Counted from the stretch's first letter, positions 22,713 to 29,608 are shown. The stretch: 29,608 nt of DNA from RGIG5472 sp051867635 (GCA_051867635.1 JBJDYT010000023.1:1-29608), one strand, 5' to 3'. The notes: generated by a model not told the origin, from the sequence alone. Numbers and translations: made by a program.

Positions 22713-23651
22713 CTAAAATAGATACAAATACAGCGCTTCGCAGTCCGGCCGGTCCCGCAGGGCCTGCCGCAGCTCCTCTGTCTCCAGCCGTTTTCCCGTC
22801 AGCGCCTCGCTCAGCGCCGGGTCCTCCGGCGTAAAGCGGATCTCCCGGATGACGCCCTTGTTCGCCCGGTACTCCACCTGCCGCTCCGCGCCGTGCAGGG
22901 TGAAGCGCCGCCGGTAGGTAAAGGCCGGGCTCTTGCCGAAGGTCCACTCCCAACTGCGGTACTTGCTCTCCGCAAGCTCCGACACCTGCCGTTCCTCCTC
23001 CGCCGTCAGGCGGTAAGTCCCGATACACTCATCCTCTCCCAAAGCCTCCAGCAGCCGCTGCTGGAACTGCCCGATAGAGAGTGAGCGGTCCTCCATATGG
23101 TCGATCATGTTCGTCACCGGCCAGGGCACCGAAGCGACGCCCTTGCTCTCGAAAAAGCTGCGGCGGCCGTTGGCGAGAGCCGTCAGCTCCCCCAGGGCGG
23201 TGCTGTACAGCAGCGTGCCGTGGTGCAGCACCCGGCCCTTCACCACCCGCTGGGCGCTGCCGGAAACCTTAAGCCCGTCGACGGCGATGTCGCTGGTGCG
23301 GTTGACGGAGACGGGGACCCCCACGCGGCGCAGCGCCGCCACCATGGGCCGCAGAAAGCTCTCGTACTCCACCCGCTCCGCGTCGCAGCTGCGGATCAGG
23401 GTGTAATTCAGGTTCCCCAGGTCGTGAAAGACCGTCCCGCCGCCGGAGGGCCGGCGCACCACGGCCACGCCCCGCTGCAGGGCGTCGGGGACGCTGACCT
23501 CCGCGAACACGTTCTGGTAGCAGCCGCAGACCACCGCCGGGGCGTTGCGCCACAGCAGCAGGATATCCTCCCCGCGGAAGGTCGTGAACACGAACTCCTC
23601 AAAGGCCTGGTTATAATAGGGGTCATGGGATAGGTTCGGTATGTACAGCAA
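22713..23651 (-). CDS. lplA: lipoate-protein ligase A family protein (second ligase)
   Basis: 312 residues, start TTG at 23651 with GGAGG 5 bases upstream. Core motifs: RRPSGGGTVFHDLGNLNYT (66-84), 'NRTSDIAVDGLKVSGSAQR' (117-135; Lys128), 'GRVLHHGTLLYST' (139-151), and a C-terminal domain 'YRSWEWTFGKSPAFTYRRRFTLHG'. It is clearly divergent from the other ligase of the operon, so this is not a recent duplication. One may handle octanoate for LipA and the other exogenous lipoate, or they may serve different carriers; this is inference. First gene of the operon, with a promoter at 23737-23766 and a repeated motif in its leader. Confidence 0.9.
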   Translation of the reverse strand: MLYIPNLSHDPYYNQAFEEFVFTTFRGEDILLLWRNAPAVVCGCYQNVFAEVSVPDALQRGVAVVRRPSGGGTVFHDLGNLNYTLIRSCDAERVEYESFLRPMVAALRRVGVPVSVNRTSDIAVDGLKVSGSAQRVVKGRVLHHGTLLYSTALGELTALANGRRSFFESKGVASVPWPVTNMIDHMEDRSLSIGQFQQRLLEALGEDECIGTYRLTAEEERQVSELAESKYRSWEWTFGKSPAFTYRRRFTLHGAERQVEYRANKGVIREIRFTPEDPALSEALTGKRLETEELRQALRDRPDCEALYLYLF

Positions 23652-23667
23652 CGCGGCCTCCGCTCTC

Positions 23668-23690
23668 TTTCCTATGGATTTTTCCTATGG
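23668..23690. repeat. tandem direct repeat in the lipoate operon leader
   Basis: TTTCCTATGG occurs at 23668-23677 and again at 23681-23690, a 13-base period, between the promoter and the first ligase gene. On the sense (minus) strand it reads CCATAGGAAA twice. It could be an operator for an activator or repressor, or a slippage duplication. Confidence 0.55.
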
Positions 23691-23736
23691 TTTTTTCGCC
23701 GGTCCGGCCCGTTTTCCCGGACGGCTTTTCTGAAAA

Positions 23737-23766
23737 ATGATAGCACCTGGCGGCGGGGTTTGTCAA
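23737..23766 (-). promoter_or_regulatory. promoter of the lipoate operon
   Basis: Minus strand: TTGACA (23761-23766), 18 bp, TATCAT (23737-23742), about 86 bases before the TTG start. Confidence 0.75.
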
Positions 23767-23845
23767 CCGTCAGAACATCCGCCCCGGGCGCTCTCCCGCT
23801 CCGCCGCGGCGGCGGAAAAGCGCGGCGCGCCGGGACAAAAGGCAG

Positions 23846-23874
23846 TTGCCGAACCGCGTCGTTTCTGTTATGAT
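23846..23874 (+). promoter_or_regulatory. rimM-trmD promoter
   Basis: TTGCCG (23846-23851), 17 bp, TATGAT (23869-23874), 74 bases before rimM. A promoter of their own is expected here because the upstream operon stops at khpA. Confidence 0.65.
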
Positions 23875-23947
23875 AGATTTTAATAATAGTATGCTGCACG
23901 GCTTTTGGCCGCGGCTGCGATCTTGATTTGGCAAAGGAGGACGCGCC

Positions 23948-24466
23948 ATGCGTCTGGAACTCATCGAAGTGGGGCAGATCGTCAACGCCCACGGCGTCCG
24001 CGGGGAGATGAAGCTGCACCCCGTGGGCGGCTTTACGCCGGAATTCATCGCGCTCTTCAAGACCCTCTATATCGACGGCATCGCCATGGAGACCGCGAGC
24101 CGCCGCGTCCACGGCACGGTGGTGCTGGTGACCTTCCCGGGGGTGACGGACATGGACGCGGCGCTGCGCTTCAAGGGCAAGTTCGTCTCCATCCGCCGCA
24201 GGGACGCGAAGCTGAAGCGGGGCGAATACTTCGACGCGGAGCTCATCGGCACCAAGGTGCTGAGCTATCCCCTGCGGCAGGAGGTGGGCACGCTGAAGGA
24301 GGTCCTGACCTACCCCGCCCACAAGCTCTATCTGGTGGAGAACGAGAAAAAGCACAAGAAATACCTGATCCCCGCGGTGCAGGACATCTTCATCGTGGAC
24401 ACGGACATCGACGAGGGCACCATGCTGGTGCGCATGATGGAGGGGTTGGAAACCGATGAGAATTGA
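23948..24466 (+). CDS. rimM: ribosome maturation factor RimM
   Basis: 172 residues with an AAAGGAGGA RBS. The N-terminal RimM domain shows 'VGQIVNAHGVRGEMKLHPV', and the C-terminal PRC-barrel is near 95-170 ('YFDAELIGTKVL', 'KKYLIPAVQDIFIVDTDID'). The protein binds uS19 and assists 30S head maturation. Overlaps trmD by 11 bases, a common coupled arrangement. In most Firmicutes it follows rpsP-khpA directly; here about 3.5 kb of opposite-strand lipoate genes intervene. Confidence 0.96.
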   Translation: MRLELIEVGQIVNAHGVRGEMKLHPVGGFTPEFIALFKTLYIDGIAMETASRRVHGTVVLVTFPGVTDMDAALRFKGKFVSIRRRDAKLKRGEYFDAELIGTKVLSYPLRQEVGTLKEVLTYPAHKLYLVENEKKHKKYLIPAVQDIFIVDTDIDEGTMLVRMMEGLETDEN

Positions 24467-25292
24467 CATCTGCACCCTCTTCCCCGACTCCGTGGACGCC
24501 ATGCTGAACGTGAGCATCCTGGGCCGGGCCCAGGAGCGGGGCCATATCGTCATCCGCACCCACCAGATCCGGGACTACACCACCAACAAGCAGATGCAGG
24601 TGGACGACTATCCCTACGGCGGCGGGCGGGGCGCGGTGATGCAGGCGGACCCCCTCTACCGCTGCTGGCAGCATGTGGTGGAGGAGGCCGGCCCCGGCCG
24701 CACCATCTACATGTCCCCCTGCGGCCGCACCTTCACCCAGCAGGTGGCGAAGGAGCTCTACCGCAGCTACGACCATTTCATCCTCATCTGCGGCCACTAC
24801 GAGGGCGTGGACCAGCGCTTCATCGACGAGTGCGTGGACGAGGAGCTGTCTTTGGGGGACTTCGTCCTCACCGGCGGGGAGATCCCCGCCATGGCGGTGG
24901 CGGACGCTCTCTGCCGCATGGCCCCCGGCGTGCTGCCGGAGGAGAGCTGCTATACCGAGGAGTCCCACTGGGACGGGCTGCTGGAATATCCCCAGTACTC
25001 CCGGCCGGAGGAGTGGCACGGCCGCCGGGTGCCGGAGGTGCTGCTCAGCGGCCACCATGGCAACGTGGCGAACTGGCGGAAAAAGGAGAGCTATATCCGC
25101 ACCATGCTGCGCCGGCCGGACCTGTTTGCCCGCTTTGATGAGAGCAGGCTCACCACCAAGGCGGAGCGCCGCCTGCTGGCGGAGGCCAAAGCGGAATACC
25201 AGGAGCGTCTCGCGGCGCAGACCGCGGAGAGCGCCGGACACGCGGAAAACGCAGAAGGAGCAGGAAGCGCGGAGAGCACGGGAAAGGAGTAA
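24456..25292 (+). CDS. trmD: tRNA (guanine-N1)-methyltransferase
   Basis: 278 residues. The SPOUT trefoil-knot signatures are present: 'DDYPYGGGRGAVMQADPL' (near 50-67), 'CGHYEGVDQRFIDECVDEELSLGDFVLTGGE' (knot and SAM site), and the C-terminal tRNA-binding segment 'EEWHGRRVPEVLLSGHH'. It methylates G37 of tRNAs with GG at 36-37, including tRNA-Leu(CAG/GAG), to prevent frameshifting. The last ~25 residues are a low-complexity Ala/Glu/Gly/Ser tail not needed by the fold. trmD overlaps rimM; rplS does not follow. Confidence 0.97.
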   Translation: MRIDICTLFPDSVDAMLNVSILGRAQERGHIVIRTHQIRDYTTNKQMQVDDYPYGGGRGAVMQADPLYRCWQHVVEEAGPGRTIYMSPCGRTFTQQVAKELYRSYDHFILICGHYEGVDQRFIDECVDEELSLGDFVLTGGEIPAMAVADALCRMAPGVLPEESCYTEESHWDGLLEYPQYSRPEEWHGRRVPEVLLSGHHGNVANWRKKESYIRTMLRRPDLFARFDESRLTTKAERRLLAEAKAEYQERLAAQTAESAGHAENAEGAGSAESTGKE

Positions 25293-25294
25293 GC

Positions 25295-25843
25295 ATGGAC
25301 ATCATTTTTTACGGTCTGGTCTTTCTTCTCATCGACATCCGCATCAACTATGTCAGTCTGATGCCGGCCTTCGTGGGCTACATCCTGATGTATATCGGCC
25401 TGGGGAAGGTGCGGCATGAGAGCGGCCGCTTCGCCGCCCTGCGGCCCTGGTGCCTGGGCATGGCGGTCTATCGGGGCTGCCTCAATATTCTCAGCCTCTT
25501 AGGCACCTTCGACGGCAACGGCACTCACCTCCTCTCGAGCCTGATCAACACAGCGGCGGGCCTGTACATTCTCTACCGGCTCGTCCAGGGCGTGGCGGAA
25601 ACGGAGAGCCATTACCCCGGCGCGGAGCTGGAGGCAAAGACGCTGCGGCAGCGCTGGCAGTGGCTCCTCATCGCCGACGTGGTGCTGCTGCTCGCATTCA
25701 TAGGCGCCGGAGCGTTTTTCACGCTGCTTGCGGCGCTGGCAGGCTTCACCGTGTCCGTGCTGTTCCTCATGGCCTTCCACCGCTGCCGCCGGGCCTACGC
25801 CGCGGCGGTGAAAAGCGCGGCGGACGGCACAGCGCAGGAATGA
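25295..25843 (+). CDS. small polytopic membrane protein of unknown function
   Basis: 182 residues starting MDIIFYGLVFLLIDIRINYVSLMPAF. Hydrophobic segments near residues 3-18, 24-38, 52-68, 80-100, 123-140 and 143-162 suggest four to six TM helices. A polar stretch 'QGVAETESHYPGAELEAKTLRQRW' lies in the middle, and the C-terminus is basic. I do not recognise a named family. The start is 2 bases after the trmD stop, with the RBS AAAGGAG inside the end of trmD, so it is translated from the rimM-trmD message. It occupies the place of rplS. A terminator follows. Confidence 0.75.
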   Translation: MDIIFYGLVFLLIDIRINYVSLMPAFVGYILMYIGLGKVRHESGRFAALRPWCLGMAVYRGCLNILSLLGTFDGNGTHLLSSLINTAAGLYILYRLVQGVAETESHYPGAELEAKTLRQRWQWLLIADVVLLLAFIGAGAFFTLLAALAGFTVSVLFLMAFHRCRRAYAAAVKSAADGTAQE

Positions 25844-25868
25844 GCCGCTGCACCCATACGTTCCCCTT

Positions 25869-25901
25869 CCCCGAACCGGCACGCCGGTTCGGGGTTCTTT
25901 T
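25869..25901 (+). terminator. terminator of the rimM-trmD unit
   Basis: An 11-bp perfect stem CCCCGAACCGG / CCGGTTCGGGG with a CACG loop, followed by TTCTTTT. Confidence 0.9.
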
Positions 25902-25951
25902 CGTCTCTCCCCTGCTGCCGCAACGACAGTGCGCAGTCTTTTGGTGTATTT

Positions 25952-26019
25952 CACAAAAAGTCCTTGCATTTCCGGAAAATACTTGTTATGCTGTCTTTGT
26001 AACGAAAACACTTTTTGTG
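25952..26019 (+). promoter_or_regulatory. tdh-kbl promoter flanked by an inverted repeat
   Basis: TTGCAT (25964-25969), 17 bp, TATGCT (25987-25992). A perfect 10-bp inverted repeat, CACAAAAAGT (25952-25961) and ACTTTTTGTG (26010-26019), brackets the promoter. The downstream arm also forms a local AAAACAC-TTTTT-GTGTTTT hairpin with a T-run in the leader. The repeat may be a regulator's paired half-sites or a looping element. Confidence 0.65.
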
Positions 26020-26059
26020 TTTTTTGTCCTTATACAAAAGTTTACAGGAGAGAAGCAGC

Positions 26060-27097
26060 ATGGAAAAGCTGATGGACGCCATTGTCAAGCCCGCCGCCGC
26101 ACCGGGTCTGGAGCTGCGGCGCGTTCCCGTTCCCACCCCCGGCCCCGGCGAAGTCCTCATCAAGATCCACAAAACCGCCATCTGCGGCACGGACGTGCAT
26201 ATCTACGACTGGAACGACTGGTCCGCCGCCCATGTGAAGCCCCCCATGACCATCGGCCACGAGTATGTGGGCGAGATCGCGGAGCTGGGCGCAGGCGTTA
26301 CCGGCCTTGAGGCCGGGATGCGTGTCAGCGGCGAGGGGCACATCACCTGCGGGCACTGCCGCAACTGCCACAACGGCAACATCCAGTGGTGCAAGGACAC
26401 CATGAGCGTGGGCGTTGACCGCAGCGGCGCCTTTGCGGAGTATCTCTGCATCCCGGCGAAGAACGTGATCCTCATCGATCCCTCTCTGGATGAGGAGGTG
26501 GTCTCTTTCTTCGATGCTCTCGGCAACGCCACCCACACCGCATTGATGTTCAATCTGGTGGGCGAGGATGTGCTCATCACCGGCGCGGGCCCCGTGGGTC
26601 TGCTGGCGGCAGGCGTCTGCAAATACGCCGGTGCCCGCCGCGTGGTGGTCACGGATGTGAATGAGTTCCGTTTGGAGCTGGCCCGCCAAATGGGGGCGGA
26701 TGCCGCGGTGAACGTGGCGAAGGAAAATCTTCATGAGATCATGCACAAGCAGCATCTGGTGGAGGGCTTTGACGTAGGTCTTGAAATGTCCGGCAGCGGC
26801 GCGGCCCTCCGTCAGATGATCTCCGTCATGCGCAACGGCGGCAAGATCTCTCTGCTGGGTCTCGGTAACGCCCCCATCCCCATGGATATGAACAGCATCA
26901 TCACCAAGGGCCTGACACTGCAGGGCATTTACGGACGCAAAATGGACAACTGGCACCAGATGTCCTATATGGTACAGGGCGGGCTGGACGTCTCTCCCGT
27001 CATCACCCACCGCTTCCACTATACCGAGTTTGAAAAGGGCTTTGAAGCCATGCACAGCGGCCGCTCCGGCAAGGTCGTGCTGGACTGGACGAAATAA
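26060..27097 (+). CDS. tdh: L-threonine 3-dehydrogenase
   Basis: 345 residues of the zinc alcohol-dehydrogenase superfamily. Catalytic zinc: Cys42 (AICGTD), His67-Glu68 (GHEYVGE). Structural zinc: Cys97, 100, 103 and 111. The Rossmann loop is 'VLITGAGPVGLLAAGV'. The 'DVHIYDWNDWSA' segment and 'IYGRKMDNWHQM' near the end are typical of Tdh, and the adjacent kbl supports it strongly. It oxidises threonine to 2-amino-3-ketobutyrate with NAD. RBS ACAGGAGAG, ATG at 26060. Other medium-chain dehydrogenases (sorbitol-type) are less likely given the neighbour. Confidence 0.95.
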   Translation: MEKLMDAIVKPAAAPGLELRRVPVPTPGPGEVLIKIHKTAICGTDVHIYDWNDWSAAHVKPPMTIGHEYVGEIAELGAGVTGLEAGMRVSGEGHITCGHCRNCHNGNIQWCKDTMSVGVDRSGAFAEYLCIPAKNVILIDPSLDEEVVSFFDALGNATHTALMFNLVGEDVLITGAGPVGLLAAGVCKYAGARRVVVTDVNEFRLELARQMGADAAVNVAKENLHEIMHKQHLVEGFDVGLEMSGSGAALRQMISVMRNGGKISLLGLGNAPIPMDMNSIITKGLTLQGIYGRKMDNWHQMSYMVQGGLDVSPVITHRFHYTEFEKGFEAMHSGRSGKVVLDWTK

Positions 27098-27115
27098 TAA
27101 GGGAGGAGCACAAAT

Positions 27116-28303
27116 ATGAAATCTGCACTGACTGCCATCCGCGCCGAACTGGACGCCATCCGCGAGGCCGGCACCTGGCGCGAGGAGCGCATCATCACCA
27201 CCCCCCAGCGCGCCGTCATCAACACCACCGCCCGCGACGGCGTGCTGAACATGTGCGCCAACAACTATCTGGGCCTCTCCGCCCGGGAGGAGCTGATCGA
27301 GGCCGCCAAGGCCAGCTATGACAAGTGGGGCTTCGGCCTGTCCTCCGTGCGCTTCATCTGCGGCACGCAGGAGATCCACAAGGAGTTGGAGGGCCGCATC
27401 GCCCGCTTTGTGGGTACCGATGACGCCATTCTCTATTCCTCCTGCTTCGATGCCAACGGCGGTCTGTTTGAGACGCTGCTGGGCCCCGAGGACGCCGTGA
27501 TCTCCGACGAGCTGAACCACGCCTCCATCATTGACGGCGTGCGTCTGTGCAAGGCCAACCGTTACCGCTACAAGAACAACAATATGGCCGATCTTCGCGA
27601 GAAGCTGACGGAAGCCCGGGCAAACGGCTGCAAAAAGGTGCTCATCGCCACCGACGGCGTCTTTTCCATGGACGGCTACATCGCCGACCTCAGGAGCATT
27701 TGCGACCTTGCGGATGAGTTTGACGCCCTCGTGATGGTGGATGACAGCCATGCCTCCGGCTTTATGGGCGCGCACGGCCGCGGTACCTGCGAATACTGCG
27801 ATGTCATCGGCCGGGTCGATATCGTCACCGGCACCTTCGGCAAAGCTCTCGGCGGCGCCTCCGGCGGCTTCACAGCCGCCCGGCAGGAGATCGTGGATCT
27901 GCTGCGCCAGCGCAGCCGCCCCTATCTCTTCTCCAACACCGTAGCCCCCGCCATCTGCGCCGCCACGCTGAAAACGCTGGACCTGCTGGAGGAATCCACC
28001 GCTCTGCGGGACAGGGTGCACGAAAATGCCGCCTACTTCCGGGCGGGAATGGAAAAGCTGGGCTTTGACCTGCTGCCGGGCGAGCACCCCATCGTGCCCG
28101 TGATGCTGTATGATCCCAAGGCAGCGCACGAGTTCGCCCGCAGGATGCTGGACAAGGGCGTGTATGTGGTGGCCTTCTGCTATCCCGTGGTGCCCAAGGG
28201 CAAGGACCGCATTCGCACCCAGATCAGCGCCGGTCACACGAAAGAGGAGCTGGACTTTGCCATCCGCTGCTTCGGCGAGGTGAAGCAGGAGATGGGGCTG
28301 TAA
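27116..28303 (+). CDS. kbl: glycine C-acetyltransferase (2-amino-3-ketobutyrate CoA ligase)
   Basis: 395 residues, alpha-oxoamine synthase family (PLP fold type I). 'MCANNYLGLSAREELIEAA', 'GFGLSSVRFICGTQEIHKELEGRIA', 'DELNHASIIDGVRL', 'VDDSHASGFMGAHGRGTCE' and the PLP lysine K243 in TGTFGKALGGASGGF are present. It cleaves 2-amino-3-ketobutyrate with CoA to glycine and acetyl-CoA, taking the unstable product of Tdh. The gene starts 18 bases after tdh with a GGGAGGAG RBS and is the second gene of the operon. Confidence 0.97.
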   Translation: MKSALTAIRAELDAIREAGTWREERIITTPQRAVINTTARDGVLNMCANNYLGLSAREELIEAAKASYDKWGFGLSSVRFICGTQEIHKELEGRIARFVGTDDAILYSSCFDANGGLFETLLGPEDAVISDELNHASIIDGVRLCKANRYRYKNNNMADLREKLTEARANGCKKVLIATDGVFSMDGYIADLRSICDLADEFDALVMVDDSHASGFMGAHGRGTCEYCDVIGRVDIVTGTFGKALGGASGGFTAARQEIVDLLRQRSRPYLFSNTVAPAICAATLKTLDLLEESTALRDRVHENAAYFRAGMEKLGFDLLPGEHPIVPVMLYDPKAAHEFARRMLDKGVYVVAFCYPVVPKGKDRIRTQISAGHTKEELDFAIRCFGEVKQEMGL

Positions 28304-28315
28304 AAACCGTCAAAA

Positions 28316-28352
28316 AACGGGGGCATGGCATTCTCGTCATGCCCCCTGTTTC
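28316..28352 (+). terminator. tdh-kbl terminator
   Basis: GGGGGCATG / CATGCCCCC, a 9-bp stem with a 10-nt loop, flanked by AAAAAAC and TGTTTC, 15 bases after the kbl stop. The T-run is weak. Confidence 0.75.
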
Positions 28353-28424
28353 ATTTCCACACTTCTCCCAGGGATAAAAGCCCTGTTCCCTCCTGCGGTT
28401 CACAAAAATTTTTTGCTAACCCTG

Positions 28425-28454
28425 TTGACAAATCCGCCGCTATGTGGATATAAT
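28425..28454 (+). promoter_or_regulatory. promoter of the riboswitch-controlled ATPase gene
   Basis: Consensus TTGACA (28425-28430), 18 bp, consensus TATAAT (28449-28454). The transcript starts just before the aptamer. Confidence 0.85.
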
Positions 28455-28467
28455 ATTTGATACAATT

Positions 28468-28650
28468 TCCGTGAGGGAGTAGCGAGCGCAGTTTATCTGC
28501 GTAACAAGTCAACATACCGATCGTTTATCGGTCTGGCTTGTTTTAAATTGCGAGACTCATGTATAACTGCGAAGCTATACAGGGGTCTTTCCATATGTTT
28601 GTCGGTCGACCCGGTGTAGCCTGTGCGGTTATGCCTGGGTCTTTTCTTTT
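28468..28650 (+). promoter_or_regulatory. yybP-ykoY (manganese) riboswitch with terminator expression platform
   Basis: The aptamer (about 28468-28563) shows the class hallmarks: GAGGGAGTAGCG at the 5' side, CAAGTCAACATAC in the middle, and GCGAGACTC at the 3' side. P1 can form from GTGAG (28471-28475) and CTCAT (28556-28560). Downstream, GACCC (28608-28612) can pair with GGGTC at 28637-28641 to make a terminator followed by TTTTCTTTT (28642-28650), or with an earlier GGGTC (28583-28587) to make an antiterminator. Members of this class bind Mn(II) and usually turn on exporters. A P2-type ATPase gene follows 48 bases later. The class assignment is from motif memory. Confidence 0.85.
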
Positions 28651-28697
28651 GCCCTCCTTCCCCACTCTTCAGATCACATATGAAACAGGGAGGTTTC

Positions 28698-29608
28698 ATG
28701 ATGAAATACTATTGCGAAGACAAAGAAGAAGTTCTGCGGTCGCTGGGCTCCTCCGAGGCCGGTCTCAGTGAGAATGAGGCGCGAAAGCGGCTGGAGCAGA
28801 ACGGCAAGAACCGGCTGGAGGCCGCCAAGGGCAAGAGCCTGCTGCGCCGCTTCCTCGAGCAGCTGGCCGACCCCATGATCATCATTCTCCTGGCGGCGGC
28901 CGCCATCAGCGGCGCGCTGGCCGTGATGGAGAACGACAGCTTCGCCGACGTCATCATCATCCTGGCGGTGGTCATCGTCAACGCCGTGCTGGGCGTGTAT
29001 CAGGAGAGCAAGGCGGAAAAGGCCATCGAGGCCCTGCAGGAGATGTCCGCCGCCACCTCCCGGGTGCTGCGGGACGGCAAGGTGCGCGTCATCCGCAGCG
29101 AGGACCTGGTGGTGGGCGACGTGGTTCTGCTGGAAGCCGGCGACGCGGTCCCCGCGGACGCCCGCATCCTGGAGAGCGCCAGTTTGAAGGTGGAGGAGGC
29201 CGCCCTCACCGGCGAGTCCGTGCCTGTCACCAAGTTCATCGACATCATCCAGCTCTCCGACGGGGCCAAGGACGTGCCTCTCGGCGACCGCAAGAACATG
29301 GTCTACATGGGCGGCACCGTGGTCTACGGCAGAGGCAGCGCCGTGGTCACCGCCACCGGCATGGACACCGAAATGGGCAAGATCGCCGGCGCGCTGGCCC
29401 AGGCCGAGGAGGGCGAGACCCCGCTGCAGATCAAGCTGGGGCAGCTGTCCAAGATCCTGACCTGGCTGGTGCTGGGCATCTGCGTGGTGGTCTTCGGCGT
29501 GCAGCTGCTGCGGGCCGGGAGCCTGAACTTTGAGCTGGTGCTGGATTCCTTCATGGTGGCCGTGTCCCTGGCTGTGGCGGCCATTCCCGAGGGCCTCGCC
29601 GCCGTGGT
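28698..29608 (+). CDS. P2-type cation ATPase, N-terminal part (cut by window end)
   Basis: Open from ATG 28698 (or 28701; AGGGAGG upstream) to the window end, about 303 residues. 'GLSENEARKRLEQNGKNRL' is the cation-ATPase N-terminal domain. TM1/2 includes 'DPMIIILLAAAAISGAL' and 'ADVIIILAVVIVNAVLGVYQESKAEKAIEAL'. The actuator domain follows: 'VVGDVVLLEAGDAVPADARILE' and TGES in 'EEAALTGESVPV'. TM4 ends PEGLAAVV, the PEGL cation-binding motif of Ca2+-ATPases (P2A/P2B). The phosphorylation site lies beyond the window. Annotators would call it a calcium-translocating ATPase. The Mn-type riboswitch upstream suggests it exports Mn(II), or Mn(II) with Ca(II); that specificity is inference. Confidence 0.93.
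   Translation, partial: MMKYYCEDKEEVLRSLGSSEAGLSENEARKRLEQNGKNRLEAAKGKSLLRRFLEQLADPMIIILLAAAAISGALAVMENDSFADVIIILAVVIVNAVLGVYQESKAEKAIEALQEMSAATSRVLRDGKVRVIRSEDLVVGDVVLLEAGDAVPADARILESASLKVEEAALTGESVPVTKFIDIIQLSDGAKDVPLGDRKNMVYMGGTVVYGRGSAVVTATGMDTEMGKIAGALAQAEEGETPLQIKLGQLSKILTWLVLGICVVVFGVQLLRAGSLNFELVLDSFMVAVSLAVAAIPEGLAAV

Noticed and set aside
26042..28237. A 731-residue minus-strand open frame opposite tdh-kbl
   Set aside because: The tdh and kbl motifs are unambiguous on the plus strand; the antisense frame has low-information His/Ala/Gly composition.

Overview
The window looks like a chromosomal segment of a GC-rich, endospore-forming member of the Clostridia, most likely Oscillospiraceae (relatives of Flavonifractor, Lawsonibacter or Oscillibacter). 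This is inferred from spoVAD-spoVAE, a ylxM-ffh-rpsP-khpA block, a paired M16 peptidase locus, strong Shine-Dalgarno sites, and frequent C/G third codon positions. Species identity cannot be settled from sequence reading alone. Left third (1-7.7 kb): the 3' end of a patatin-like gene; a decayed large serine recombinase tail; a PadR/DUF2812 pair with a clear operator; three tRNA-Leu genes behind a strong promoter; a sirtuin divergent from a cysteine-less ArsC-like protein; a zinc-ribbon protein followed by a CDF (probably Mn) exporter; and the spore DPA-channel genes spoVAD-spoVAE. Middle (7.7-18 kb): a copper efflux locus, in which an ArsR-type regulator with a Cys-rich tail precedes a CopA ATPase carrying a CopZ-like C-terminal domain with its own internal RBS and ATG. 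A 261-bp repeat-like element with imperfect terminal inverted repeats follows directly. Next come a TetR/ABC exporter operon with operator half-sites, then a probable minus-strand operon of inactive M16, active M16, lgt and folD. Right third (18-29.6 kb): ylxM-ffh-rpsP-khpA on the plus strand is followed not by rimM-trmD but by a convergent four-gene lipoate operon on the minus strand (lplA-type ligase, stand-alone 78-residue lipoyl carrier, lipA, second lplA-type ligase). rimM-trmD then resume from their own promoter. After a small membrane protein come tdh-kbl (threonine to glycine plus acetyl-CoA), and finally a yybP-ykoY-type (Mn-sensing) riboswitch with a terminator platform upstream of a P2-type cation ATPase that runs off the window. 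How the genes work together: metal homeostasis recurs (CopA with its ArsR regulator, a CDF with an NxxxD/DxxxD site, and a P2 ATPase under a yybP-ykoY element). The lipoate cassette forms a self-contained make-and-attach module around an orphan lipoyl carrier whose enzyme partner is not in the window; it is the best candidate here for an under-described system.
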